NCBI GenBank assembly: GCA_038135065.1
Contig: JAYPWI010000002.1
Coordinates: forward strand, 124,001-188,000
Source: JAYPWI01 sp038135065
GTDB taxonomy: Bacteria; Actinomycetota; Acidimicrobiia; Acidimicrobiales; Poriferisodalaceae
DNA length: 64,000 nucleotides
Reading direction: 5' to 3'
Each line of letters opens with the position of its first letter. Positions within the stretch are counted from its first letter, which is position 1. Position numbers and translations under genes: made by a program. The notes under the pieces are model-generated. The model saw nothing but the letters and a program-made list of their open reading frames with translations. It searched no databases and was not told where the DNA came from. Below, one piece after another: positions 1 to 8,058 of this stretch.

Positions 1-111
1 GCAGGCGAGCTGGAGGGGGTCACCATCGCCGCCGCAATGGGTACCGCCGATGGGCGGGAGGGGATTGCCGCCTTCGTGGAGAAGCGGGCCCCCAACTTCG
101 GCGCCTCCTGA
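1..111 (+). CDS. Crotonase (enoyl-CoA hydratase) family protein, C-terminal fragment
   Basis: The first 36 codons of the window read in frame to a TGA at 109-111 and end in a FVEKRAPNF-type tail. That is the usual C-terminal helix of enoyl-CoA hydratase/isomerase (crotonase) proteins, and the crotonase at 33931-34728 ends in a near-identical EKRRPNFA. The gene starts left of the window, so active-site residues cannot be assessed. It converges on the CoA transferase that ends at 135, only 23 bp away. Hydratase, isomerase or another crotonase activity cannot be separated from this fragment. Confidence 0.75.
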   Translation, partial: AGELEGVTIAAAMGTADGREGIAAFVEKRAPNFGAS

Positions 112-134
112 GCCGCTGCGTCGCCGCGAGGCTC

Positions 135-2534
135 CTATTCCAAGCATCCCTCGGCAGCCAGATCGGCGATGCGATCGGCGTCGTAGCCCAACAGGTCGGT
201 GAGCACCTCGAAGGTGTGCTGACCCATGGTCGGCCCGGCCCACCGGGGGCCGTAGGGGGAACGAGACAGGGTGAAGGCAGGGGCCTCCACGAAGGACGTG
301 CCAAAGCTGGGGTGGGGCACCTCGCGGAAGTGCTGGCGGTGAACGAGTTGGGGGTCCTCGATGCACCCCGTGGAGTTCTGGACCCGGTGGGCGGGGACCC
401 CGACCCCCTGCAACAGGTGCTGGAGTTGATCGGCGTCCTGGAGGGCCGCCCACTCGGCGACGAGGTCCTCGAGTTCTCCGGCCCGCGCAAGCCGTTCGGC
501 CACCTCCAGCAGCTGCAGGTCTTCCCGACCCATCAGCCCGGCCAGGTTCTGCCACTGGATGTCGGTCTCGCATGCGATGGCGATCCATTGGTCCCCACCT
601 GCCGGTGCAGTGGCCACCACGCAGTGCGGGGCACAGAGGAGGTCGGCGTTGCCCAGTCGGCCCGCCGGTCGGTCGTGCAGGTCATCGTCCAACAGCAGGG
701 GGGCGATGAGCTGCATCGCCGATTCCATCTGGGAGAAATCGATGAACTGGCCCTCCCCGGTTGCTTCCCGATGCTCGAGGGCTGCGAGCAGGGCCGAGAC
801 GGTGAAGCGGGGGCTCGTGTAGTCGGTGTAGGCCGTATAGGGCCCGGCCGGCATCCGGTCGGGCCACCCGGTGATCGGATAGAAGCCGGCGAACGAGGCG
901 CCCGCCGTCCCGAACCCGGGGTAGTCGCACAGGGGACCGTCGTTGCCCATCAGACAGCTCGACAACACGATGATCGACGGGTTGACGGCGGCCAGATCGT
1001 CGTAGGTCAACCGCATCTTTCGAACGGCCCGGGGGGTGAAGGACTGGGTGACCACGTCGGCCCATCGCACCAGGTCCTCCAGCACCTCCCGTGAACCGGG
1101 TACCGAGAGGTTCAGCTGCAGGTGGAGCTTGCCCGCGTTCGGGGAGTGATACTGCAGGGAGCCCTCGAAGTCGCCGTCCTCGCCCCGGAACGGGTTTGCC
1201 GCCCTGAGCAGTTCGGGCCTGGTTTCCGATTCGACCCTCACCACCGTGGCCCCGAAGTCGGCCAGGGTTCTGGTGGCTCCGGGTCCGGCCAGGGCCCACA
1301 TCAGGTCGAGCACCTTGATGCCATCCAAGGGACGTCCGTCGGAGCGGTCGGTCGCCGGAGCCTGGCTGGCCCGAGGTCGTGGTGCGCCGAGTATCTCTGC
1401 GGTGTGTTCCCCGATCGAGGGTGGTGGGCCACCAGGTGTGAGGGGAGAGCCCGTCAACCGGGCGAAGGGTCCGGGGAGTCGCGACGGGGTGGATCGCCCC
1501 GGCACTTCGACCGGATCCCAATAGGTGCGGGCGGCGAGGTGGTCCATGTCGAGGAGGTCCCTCGTCGTGGTGATGGGGGCGATGAGAGCCCCCTGGGCGA
1601 TGGACTCGTTGAACAACGCCTCCTTGGTCCTCGCCCCAACGAACGCCTCGACCACGGCCCCAGCTTCGGTGAGGACATCGAGCCCGGCCCTCCCCTCGAT
1701 CACGTCCATCGCGTAGTCGACCCAGTTCCGGCGGGCCAGGTGTTCGGGGCATGCCCCCTCGGCGGCCATCCAGGCGAAGAGTCGGTTGGTGTAGGGCCCA
1801 ATCACGTTGCCGAACAACCACGTCACGTTGACGTAGCCATCGGCGCAGGGGTACACGAAGCGGAGCTTGAACGGCCCGAGCTCGAGTCCGCCGGCCACCC
1901 GCTTGGCCTCGGGTGAGCCCACCAGGGAGTTCATCATCGAGAACTGGGCACAGCTGATGAGGGCCTGCTGGACCGACACGTCGACGTGCTGGCCGAGGCC
2001 GGAGCGGCGCCGCTCCCACAGGGCGATCTGCACGCCGTTGGCGGCGTCGAGGGCGGCGATCAGCCAACTCTGCGGGTGGCTGACCCGCAGGGGCGCGCGA
2101 TCCTGGTCACCGGTCACTGACATGACACCACCAGCGGCCGCATTGGTCAGGTCGGTGGCCGCCCAGTCGGCCTTGGGGCCGTCCAGGCCGAAGGGGGTGA
2201 TCGAGGCGGTCACCAGGGCCGGGTTGACTGCTCGCAGGGCGGCCAGGTCGACAGGGTAGGCACCACTGGTGATCAGCGCGTCGGAACCCTCGGCCAGCTC
2301 GAGGAGTTGCTGCTGGTCGACCACCACCGATCGCTTGCCCCGGTTGTACGCCCGGTGGAACAGGGATCGGTCAGGTCCCCGCTCACTGTCCAAGAAGGGG
2401 GGTAAGCGCCGAGAACGATGGCCCTCTGCGGGCTCCACACAGATGACGTCGGCACCCAGCTGGGCGAGGAGGAAGCCGGCGAACTGGCCTCGATCGTCGG
2501 TGAGGTCTAGGACGCGATAGTGCGACAACGGCAT
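135..2534 (-). CDS. Fused double-domain family III CoA transferase (CaiB/BaiF)
   Basis: The 799-residue protein contains two CaiB/BaiF domains in tandem, roughly residues 1-380 and 403-799; ordinary members have one domain of about 400 residues and dimerise. These enzymes move CoA between carboxylic acids through an aspartyl-CoA anhydride. Domain 1 keeps an Asp (D128, in WAATDLTNAAAGG) where the nucleophile is expected. By eye the equivalent stretch of domain 2 (YPGFGTAGASFAG, around 539-550) has none. This suggests a covalent pseudo-dimer with one active and one structural half. The ATG at 2534 is preceded by TAGCCT at a 6-nt distance and no Shine-Dalgarno, consistent with leaderless expression. 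The acid substrate is unknown; neighbouring genes suggest acyl-CoA catabolism. Confidence 0.85.
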   Translation of the reverse strand: MPLSHYRVLDLTDDRGQFAGFLLAQLGADVICVEPAEGHRSRRLPPFLDSERGPDRSLFHRAYNRGKRSVVVDQQQLLELAEGSDALITSGAYPVDLAALRAVNPALVTASITPFGLDGPKADWAATDLTNAAAGGVMSVTGDQDRAPLRVSHPQSWLIAALDAANGVQIALWERRRSGLGQHVDVSVQQALISCAQFSMMNSLVGSPEAKRVAGGLELGPFKLRFVYPCADGYVNVTWLFGNVIGPYTNRLFAWMAAEGACPEHLARRNWVDYAMDVIEGRAGLDVLTEAGAVVEAFVGARTKEALFNESIAQGALIAPITTTRDLLDMDHLAARTYWDPVEVPGRSTPSRLPGPFARLTGSPLTPGGPPPSIGEHTAEILGAPRPRASQAPATDRSDGRPLDGIKVLDLMWALAGPGATRTLADFGATVVRVESETRPELLRAANPFRGEDGDFEGSLQYHSPNAGKLHLQLNLSVPGSREVLEDLVRWADVVTQSFTPRAVRKMRLTYDDLAAVNPSIIVLSSCLMGNDGPLCDYPGFGTAGASFAGFYPITGWPDRMPAGPYTAYTDYTSPRFTVSALLAALEHREATGEGQFIDFSQMESAMQLIAPLLLDDDLHDRPAGRLGNADLLCAPHCVVATAPAGGDQWIAIACETDIQWQNLAGLMGREDLQLLEVAERLARAGELEDLVAEWAALQDADQLQHLLQGVGVPAHRVQNSTGCIEDPQLVHRQHFREVPHPSFGTSFVEAPAFTLSRSPYGPRWAGPTMGQHTFEVLTDLLGYDADRIADLAAEGCLE

Positions 2535-2540
2535 GCACGG

Positions 2541-2546
2541 AGGCTA
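2541..2546 (-). promoter_or_regulatory. Putative -10 element (leaderless) of the fused CoA transferase
   Basis: On the minus strand TAGCCT stands 6 nt before the ATG at 2534. No ribosome binding site is visible, so transcription probably begins at or next to the start codon. Confidence 0.45.
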
Positions 2547-2591
2547 GTGATCGGGCATGCTGGCGTCTGGCTCAGCCACGAGAGGGGTGTC

Positions 2592-3566
2592 ATGCGAGCA
2601 GTGGTGTGCACAGCGTTCGGTCCACCGGAGAACCTGGTCATCGAGGAGCGGGACGATCCGGTTGCCGGTCCAGGACAGGTGGTGGTCGACGCGAAGGCCA
2701 TCCCCGTGACCTTCCCCGACACCCTGATGTTGGAGGACAAGTACCAGTTCAAGGCCCCCCTGCCCTATGTGCCGGGGTCGGAGATGGTCGGGGTGGTCAG
2801 CGAGGTCGGCGACGGGGTGGAGGGCATCTCGGTGGGTGACCGGGTGGTGGCCCGCTTGGGCGTTACCGGAGGGTTCGCTACCAAGGGGGTGTGCGACGCG
2901 TCGGGCATCCTTCCACTGCCCGACGGTGCCGGGTTCGCCGAGTCCAGTGGACTGCTCTACGCCCACGGCACGACCTACTACGGGCTGAAGTGGCGGGGTC
3001 GCCTCCAGGCCGGGGAGAGCCTGCTCGTGCTCGGGGCGGCCGGTCAGCTGGGCCTGTCGGCCATCGAGATCGGCAAGCTCATGGGTGCCCGGGTCATCGC
3101 TGCAGCCTCGAGCGAGGAGAAGCTGCAGCTCTGCCGTGACGCAGGGGCCGATCTCACCATCAACTACGCCGAGGAGAGCCTCAAGGACCGGGCGAAGGAG
3201 CTGACCGACGGTCAGGGTGTCGACGTGGTCTACGACGGTGTCGGTGGCGACTACGCCGAACAGGCCTTGCGGGCCATGGCCTGGGAGGGGCGCTTTCTGG
3301 TCATCGGGTTCACGGCCGGGATCCCGTCCATCCCCCTGAACCTCACCCTGCTCAAGGGGTGCGACATCATCGGCGTTTTCTACGGGGCCATGACGGGCAA
3401 GCAACCCGAACTCTCCGAGACGGTCACGTCGGATCTGTTGGGATGGGTGGCCAGTGGTGAGCTGAAGCCCTACATCGCCGACCGCTTCAGCCTCGATGAC
3501 GCCCCGCGGGCGCTCCGTCTGATGATGGACCGGCAGGCCAAGGGCAAGCTGGTCATCGAGCCCTAG
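2592..3566 (+). CDS. Zinc-independent MDR family NADPH:quinone oxidoreductase
   Basis: The 324-residue product belongs to the quinone-oxidoreductase branch of the medium-chain dehydrogenase/reductases, which reduce quinones or enoyl/enone substrates with NADPH. It has the N-terminal GroES-like fold (MRAVVCTAFGPPENL, then VPGSEMVGVVSEVG) and a Rossmann domain with the nucleotide-binding loop GAAGQLGLSA. The Cys/His ligands of zinc alcohol dehydrogenases are absent. The ATG at 2592 was chosen because the family starts at MRAVV and GAGAGGGG precedes it; an upstream in-frame start at 2520 adds 24 unrelated residues. Its 3' end overlaps the convergent DUF3817 gene by 4 bp. The substrate is not predictable. 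Confidence 0.85.
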   Translation: MRAVVCTAFGPPENLVIEERDDPVAGPGQVVVDAKAIPVTFPDTLMLEDKYQFKAPLPYVPGSEMVGVVSEVGDGVEGISVGDRVVARLGVTGGFATKGVCDASGILPLPDGAGFAESSGLLYAHGTTYYGLKWRGRLQAGESLLVLGAAGQLGLSAIEIGKLMGARVIAAASSEEKLQLCRDAGADLTINYAEESLKDRAKELTDGQGVDVVYDGVGGDYAEQALRAMAWEGRFLVIGFTAGIPSIPLNLTLLKGCDIIGVFYGAMTGKQPELSETVTSDLLGWVASGELKPYIADRFSLDDAPRALRLMMDRQAKGKLVIEP

Positions 3567-3853
3567 CTCGTCGGTTCCGACCGGCTGGGCAACCACGAAC
3601 GCTCGACGACGAAACCGCCGAAGGGCAGGGCGCCCATGGCCATCGCGGTCACCGCTCGGTGCAGCGGCCAGGCCAGGGCGTCGCGGGAGCCAGCCACCGC
3701 AGCCACGTAGCCCAGGTACAGCACACCGTGGACGGGCCCGACCACGGTTACCCCCGCCGTAGTGCCACCCAGGTACTTCACGGCCACAGCAGCGAGCAGC
3801 ACCAGGTACGAGGTCGCCTCGAGGCGGGCGATGAACCTGAGGGCAGTGAGCAC
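3563..3853 (-). CDS. DUF3817 family small integral membrane protein
   Basis: A protein of about 96 residues with three hydrophobic segments (LEATSYLVLLAAVAVKYL; VVGPVHGVLYLGYVAAVA; AVTAMAMGALPFGGFVV), matching the compact DUF3817 membrane family. The family signature here is the His in GPVHGVLYLGYV. The function of the family is unknown. The GTG at 3853 gives the typical N terminus (VLTALRFIARLEATSY); a TTG at 3904 would add 17 residues. Neither start has a clear ribosome binding site. It lies 66 bp downstream of the CoA transferase stop and may share that transcript. Confidence 0.7.
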   Translation of the reverse strand: MLTALRFIARLEATSYLVLLAAVAVKYLGGTTAGVTVVGPVHGVLYLGYVAAVAGSRDALAWPLHRAVTAMAMGALPFGGFVVERSWLPSRSEPTS

Positions 3854-3919
3854 GTCGTCAGTGTGGCCCAGGGCGCCGTCGACGACCACCTCGGGACACC
3901 GCAATGCCGAGGGTGACGG

Positions 3920-5113
3920 TCAGATGACCCCGTCGGCTGACAGGGCGGCGATTTCGTCGGGTCCGAGCCCCAACAGCCCGCCGTACACGGCATCGTTGTC
4001 CTGGCCGACGTCGTGGAACGGCTCGAGGTCTGCCAACGCCGAGCCGTGCCAGCGAATGGGGCTGTGGGGGAGAGGGACCTCGCCGAGATCGGGATGATCG
4101 ATCCACTGCAGGAACTGCCGGGCGATGAGGTGCTCGTCGTGCACCACCTCGCCTACCTCGCGGACCACCGCAACGGGTACCCCGGCGCCGCCGAGCAATC
4201 GGACCACGTCGTCCCGGGTGTGGTTGGAAGTCCAACCGCTCACCAAGGCATCGACCTCGTCCATATGGGCCGCCCGGTCGGTGGTGTGCCGGAACCGTGG
4301 TTCGTCGAGTAGGTCGGCCCGGCCGATGACGTCGAGGATGGATCGCCAGTGGCGGTTGGTGACGCTGATCAGGGCGATGTGGCCATCTGTGCACGGATAG
4401 ACGTCGTAGGGGGCCACGCTCATCGCAGCGTGCTTGTTGCCCGTTCTCGGCGTCTCTCCTGTCTGGTGCCACGAGAGCAGGCTCGAGCACAGGGTGTAGT
4501 AGGCGGCCTCGGCCATCGAGGTCTCCACCATGCGTCCCCGCCCCGTCGTGGCCGCTTCGTACAGGGCGGTGGTGATCGCACCGTAGAGGTGGGTGCCACC
4601 CAGGAAGTCGACGAAGGCGGCTCCCGCCTTGACCGGGTCGCTGCCAGGGTGGCCGGTGATGGCCATGGAACCCATGTGGGCCTGCACCGTCACGTCCATG
4701 GCCGTCTGGTTGGCCCCTGGTCCCGACAGGCCGTAGCCCGATCCGTGGGCAACGACCAGACGCGGGTTGACCTTCCAGAGGCTGTCTGCGTCGATCCCCA
4801 GCTTCTCGGGTACCCCGGGCGCGTAGTTGAAGAGCACGGCGTCCGCCTGCTCGACCAGGCGCAGGAACAGCTCATGTCCCTTGGGGGTCTTGAGGTCGAG
4901 GGTGATGGTCTCCTTGGCCGAGTTCAGCATGGCGTAGGAGAAGTTGGGTCCTCGGGCTCGGAGTGGCTCCCCCCGGGTCTGTTCGATCTTGATGACCCTG
5001 GCCCCCGCCAGGGCCAGGAGTTGGCCCGCGTAAGGCCCCTGGTAGATCTGGCCGAGGTCCAGCACGGTCACACCGGCCAGGGGGAGGGGCCGATCGGTGT
5101 CGTCGGTGGTCAC
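3920..5113 (-). CDS. Family III CoA transferase (CaiB/BaiF)
   Basis: A single-domain, 397-residue CoA transferase of the formyl-CoA/carnitine-CoA transferase family. The N terminus carries the VLDLGQIYQGPYAGQLLALAGA motif that binds CoA, and the nucleophilic Asp is visible in TAMDVTVQAHMG. The GTG start shares a GTGA overlap with the stop of the acyl-CoA dehydrogenase upstream, so the two are translationally coupled. The pairing implies activation of a free acid to its CoA thioester by this enzyme followed by alpha,beta-desaturation. The acid itself is unknown. Confidence 0.88.
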   Translation of the reverse strand: MTTDDTDRPLPLAGVTVLDLGQIYQGPYAGQLLALAGARVIKIEQTRGEPLRARGPNFSYAMLNSAKETITLDLKTPKGHELFLRLVEQADAVLFNYAPGVPEKLGIDADSLWKVNPRLVVAHGSGYGLSGPGANQTAMDVTVQAHMGSMAITGHPGSDPVKAGAAFVDFLGGTHLYGAITTALYEAATTGRGRMVETSMAEAAYYTLCSSLLSWHQTGETPRTGNKHAAMSVAPYDVYPCTDGHIALISVTNRHWRSILDVIGRADLLDEPRFRHTTDRAAHMDEVDALVSGWTSNHTRDDVVRLLGGAGVPVAVVREVGEVVHDEHLIARQFLQWIDHPDLGEVPLPHSPIRWHGSALADLEPFHDVGQDNDAVYGGLLGLGPDEIAALSADGVI

Positions 5114-6276
5114 TTGAAGCTTCCGCCGAGGATGTCGCGGGCCATGATGAGGCGTTGGACCTCGCTGGGGCCCTCACCGACCCGCCGGATCCGCAGCTCC
5201 CGATACCACCGTTCGAGGGGCAGGTCCTTGGTGACCCCGACCCCGCCGTGGATCTGGATGCAGCGATCCACCACCCGACTGGCCGCCTCGGTGGCCACCA
5301 GCTTGGCCATGGCCGCCTCGGTGCGGAACCGTTCTCCGCTGTCTGCCTTCAGGGCGGCTTCCAGCACGCAGTAGCGGGCGTGGCGGATGTCGATCTCGTT
5401 GTCGACGATCATCCATTGCACGGCCTGCTTGTCGGCCAGCAACGAGCCGAAGGTCTCCCGGCTCTTGGCCCATTCGATGGCCATCTCCTGGGCTTGGATG
5501 GCCGGGCCGATACAGCCAGCTGCATAGGGAATGCGCTGACGGCTCAGGCGGTCGTTGGCGATGGCGAAGCCGCCGTTGACCTCGCCCAGGATGTTCTCCT
5601 CTGGAACGCGGAGGTCCTCGAACTGCAGCTCGGTGGCGTAGTGGGTGGCCCGCAGGGTGTGGACCACCCGGCGGACGTGGAAGCCCGGGGTGTCCGTGTC
5701 GACGATGAAGGCGGTCACCCCGTTGCGCCCGGGGTCGTCGGAGGTTCGGGCGAAGATGAGGGCGTAGTCGGCTTTGTCGGCCCCCGAGATGTAGAGCTTC
5801 GCCCCGTTGAGCACCCACTCGGCGCCGTCCTGGTAGCCCCTGGTCTGGATGGCCCGTGCTGGGTCGGACCCGCCCGAAGGTTCGGTCAGGGCGAAGCAGC
5901 CCCGTTTTTCTCCCCGCAGGGTCGGGTACAACCAGCGTTCCTTCTGGTCGTCGGTGGCCTCGTACAGCTGGGCCAGGCCCGCACCGCCGAAGGTGCCGTA
6001 GCACGGGTTGTACAGCCCGGCCCGGTGTTGGCTCATCTCGATGGCCATCAGGGCCCTGGTCGTGGTGTCCAGGCCCGGTCCCCCGTACTCCTCGGGGATG
6101 TCCAGCCCGTAGAACCCCATCTGGCGGGTCTTGGCCTGGAGTCGGTCGGCATCGTCGGGATGCAGCTCGCCGGCATCGGGGTCGAGGTCGAGCTCGAGGG
6201 GCCGGATCTCGTCGCGCACGAACCGCCGGGTCGTCTCGATGATCATCTGCTGTTCGTCGGTCGGTCTGAAGTCCAT
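5110..6276 (-). CDS. Acyl-CoA dehydrogenase
   Basis: A 388-residue flavoprotein of the acyl-CoA dehydrogenase family, which introduces a trans-2 double bond into acyl-CoA and passes electrons to ETF. Characteristic features are FALTEPSGGSDPAR (flavin/substrate loop), QIHGGVGVTKDLPLERWYRELR, and the C-terminal GPSEVQRLIMAR segment whose Glu sits in the usual catalytic-base context. The ATG at 6276 follows a good ribosome binding site (GGAGGATCC). It is the third gene of an operon with the amidohydrolase and a small GIY-YIG-like gene upstream, and overlaps the CoA transferase downstream by 4 bp. Chain-length specificity cannot be read from sequence. Confidence 0.92.
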   Translation of the reverse strand: MDFRPTDEQQMIIETTRRFVRDEIRPLELDLDPDAGELHPDDADRLQAKTRQMGFYGLDIPEEYGGPGLDTTTRALMAIEMSQHRAGLYNPCYGTFGGAGLAQLYEATDDQKERWLYPTLRGEKRGCFALTEPSGGSDPARAIQTRGYQDGAEWVLNGAKLYISGADKADYALIFARTSDDPGRNGVTAFIVDTDTPGFHVRRVVHTLRATHYATELQFEDLRVPEENILGEVNGGFAIANDRLSRQRIPYAAGCIGPAIQAQEMAIEWAKSRETFGSLLADKQAVQWMIVDNEIDIRHARYCVLEAALKADSGERFRTEAAMAKLVATEAASRVVDRCIQIHGGVGVTKDLPLERWYRELRIRRVGEGPSEVQRLIMARDILGGSFK

Positions 6277-6302
6277 GTCCTGGATCCTCCGCTCGTGTCC
6301 GG

Positions 6303-6641
6303 TCAGTCCTGGGGGTCCAGCCGCCCCACCCGTTGGGCCTGGTCGGCTTGGTGGGGGGGAAGGGACCCGTGGTCGTGCAGGTGCAGCATCAGCAACTCGT
6401 CCCAGCGGCTGCGGTAGTTCGAGGTGAACTCGTAGCGGAATCGGGTCGCGGCAGCACCGTGTCGCTCGATCTCCCGCTCCAGGGCCGATCGGATGCCGAA
6501 CAGGTCGCGGGCCCCCGCATAGCCGATGGTCAGGACGGTGCCCTCATCGTCGGCGACGTGGAACACCCCGAGCTGGGCGGGGAGGGCGTCGACGGTGGCC
6601 CGGTCGAGGGCGAGCCATTCCTTGTCGAGGCGGATGCTCAT
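6303..6641 (-). CDS. Small uncharacterised protein resembling a GIY-YIG fold
   Basis: A 112-residue protein that I cannot assign to a named function. The order GVFHVADDEGTVLTIGYAGA, then a helix-like SALEREIERHG, then RWDELLMLHLHDHGSLP resembles the GIY-YIG pattern: paired strands, a glycine-rich IGYA element and a C-terminal acidic E before LLxxH. If so, the first Tyr of GIY is replaced by Phe/His. It lies between the amidohydrolase (12 bp) and the acyl-CoA dehydrogenase (26 bp) on the same strand, so it is probably co-transcribed with catabolic genes, an odd place for a nuclease. The fold is an inference by eye. Confidence 0.6.
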   Translation of the reverse strand: MSIRLDKEWLALDRATVDALPAQLGVFHVADDEGTVLTIGYAGARDLFGIRSALEREIERHGAAATRFRYEFTSNYRSRWDELLMLHLHDHGSLPPHQADQAQRVGRLDPQD

Positions 6642-6653
6642 CGGACGAGCCGC

Positions 6654-7679
6654 TCAGCTGGCCAGGGCCCCGAGCCCGGCCCCCATCAGATCTTCGAAAT
6701 TGGCCCGGAAAAACCGGTCCTGGGTGTCGGCGTCGAGGTGGGCGACCTCGGCGTCGAACCGGCGCAGTGGATGACGGCCCCCCTCGACATGGGGGAAATC
6801 CGAGCTGAACATGCAGATGTCGGGTCCGCTGTTCTCGATGATCCAGCCGGTGGGTTCCGTGGGGTACGGGGTCACTCGGACCTGGCGGTGGACGTACTCC
6901 GACGGCTGTAACGACAGATCCTGCAAGCGTCGTTCGTGACGACCGAAGGCCTCCATGGCTGCTTCCAATTGGCGCATGAAGGCGGGGAGCCACACCGCCC
7001 CCAGCTCGATCACCCCGATCTTGAGTCGGGGAAAGCGCTCCAGGACCCCGTCGAGGATCAGCATCGACAGGGCCTGCATCGGGGCCGCCCCGATGGCCAT
7101 GTAGGACACGGACCGGAAGTTCTCGCTACCCCCGTGGAAATCAGGTTCGGGGGGCAGACCCGTGTTGCGGTGCTGGGGGGGCATGACCAGGTCGGGGGTG
7201 GCTACGTGGAGCACGATGGGGAGCCCGGCCTCCTGGGCGGCGGCCCAAACGGGATCCAAGCCGATGTGGCTGTGGGCGTGCAGGCGGGGCATGCGATTGG
7301 GGATCAAGAGGGCGGCGGCGCCCGCTGCGATGGCCGCCTCGGCACAGGGGAGGGCCCGGTCGATGTCCTGCAGTGGCAGGTACGCCACCGGGAGCAGGCG
7401 GTCGTCGCGGGCACAGAACTCGATNNNNNNNNNNGCGCCATGGGCCCGGTAGTTCTTGCGGAGCATGATCTCCCGCTCGGCGTCGGACCTGAACTGGTCG
7501 TCGACCTGCAGGTCGCGGCAGTGGTCGACCTCGGCTCCGATCGGCCCCGACGGCTCCCACAGAGGATTTCCCGCCAGGTAGGTCCTCACCGCGGCCGGCG
7601 CGTGGTGCTCCAGCCACTCGGGGGGCTCCATGGTGTGGGCGTCGGCATCGTGGATCACCCGTTCCTCGACGTAGGCCAT
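6654..7679 (-). CDS. Amidohydrolase (amidohydrolase 2 / ACMSD-like TIM barrel), interrupted by a scaffold gap
   Basis: A metal-dependent hydrolase or decarboxylase of the amidohydrolase-2 family. The N-terminal HDADAHTMEPP supplies the metal-binding D-x-H of strand 1, LPIVLHVATP the middle His, and FSSDFPHVEGG the late Asp. Ten N interrupt it after about residue 82 (RKNYRAHG). Relatives have several dozen more residues before the IEFCARDDRLLPVAY motif, so perhaps 40-60 residues are hidden and the true protein should be near 380-400. The ATG at 7679 has a strong AGGAGG. It heads an operon with the GIY-YIG-like gene, the acyl-CoA dehydrogenase and a CoA transferase. The substrate is unknown. 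Confidence 0.85.
   Translation of the reverse strand: MAYVEERVIHDADAHTMEPPEWLEHHAPAAVRTYLAGNPLWEPSGPIGAEVDHCRDLQVDDQFRSDAEREIMLRKNYRAHGXXXXIEFCARDDRLLPVAYLPLQDIDRALPCAEAAIAAGAAALLIPNRMPRLHAHSHIGLDPVWAAAQEAGLPIVLHVATPDLVMPPQHRNTGLPPEPDFHGGSENFRSVSYMAIGAAPMQALSMLILDGVLERFPRLKIGVIELGAVWLPAFMRQLEAAMEAFGRHERRLQDLSLQPSEYVHRQVRVTPYPTEPTGWIIENSGPDICMFSSDFPHVEGGRHPLRRFDAEVAHLDADTQDRFFRANFEDLMGAGLGALAS
7425..7434. other. Scaffold gap (10 N) inside the amidohydrolase gene
   Basis: Ten Ns, the same length as the second gap at 30008-30017, so the length is a placeholder. The flanks are not similar to each other. The protein context suggests roughly 120-180 bp of real sequence is missing. Confidence 0.95.
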
Positions 7680-7706
7680 CGCGGATCCTCCTGTGAGCTC
7701 GGGCCC

Positions 7707-7712
7707 ACGGTA
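7707..7712 (-). promoter_or_regulatory. Putative -10 element of the amidohydrolase operon
   Basis: TACCGT on the minus strand stands 27 nt before the ATG at 7679, leaving room for a short leader that contains the AGGAGG ribosome binding site at 7687-7692. Confidence 0.35.
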
Positions 7713-7821
7713 GCCGGCGGGCCGCGCCCAGTCCCCGGCCGGCCGAGCCCACCCCGGGCGACCCGGGGGGGGCTGGGCATCCGGCCGGGTGAGTGGTGCT
7801 CAGCCCGTGTGGCCCAGCGGG

Positions 7822-7856
7822 CGTTCCGATCCGACTGCGACGATCGGTTCGGAACG
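7822..7856. repeat. Imperfect inverted repeat in the 379-bp dapD/amidohydrolase intergenic region
   Basis: Arms CGTTCCGATCCGA (7822-7834) and TCGGTTCGGAACG (7844-7856) are complementary at 12 of 13 positions around a 9-nt loop. The element sits about 140 bp upstream of the amidohydrolase operon, in the longest gene-free stretch of the window (7680-8058). It could be a regulator-binding palindrome or a transcript hairpin. No coding sequence is recognisable in that stretch; it otherwise holds the putative promoter at 7707-7712 and the inverted repeat at 8024-8057. Confidence 0.5.
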
Positions 7857-8023
7857 GCGAATGGGAAGTTCCATGCGACGACGCTTCCCCTCGCGGGCCC
7901 GTACCTCCCATGCCCGATCACTGCGCCGGGTGGGGGATGGCAATTGGTGATCGGTCACGGAGGTCGTTGGTGCCACGTGGTCAGGATGGCCGTCGGGCTA
8001 CTCGATGCACAGGGACGAAGGTC

Positions 8024-8057
8024 CCGTTCTCACGGCAATGTTCGGTGACGAGAACGG
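8024..8057 (-). terminator. Possible transcription terminator hairpin after dapD
   Basis: CCGTTCTC (8024-8031) and GAGAACGG (8050-8057) form an 8-bp inverted repeat immediately downstream of the dapD stop codon. The 18-nt loop is long and no T-run follows on the minus strand, so intrinsic termination is only a possibility. Confidence 0.3.
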
Positions 8058-8058
8058 T

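Noticed and set aside
216..1094. Plus-strand frame of 292 codons inside the fused CoA transferase
   Set aside because: It is antisense to a gene with clear family motifs, lacks a ribosome binding site and shows only the low-complexity composition expected of a GC-rich shadow frame.
7841..7856. GGTTCG-containing hairpin considered as a tRNA T-arm
   Set aside because: No acceptor, D or anticodon stem can be built around it; it is simply one arm of the 13-bp inverted repeat.
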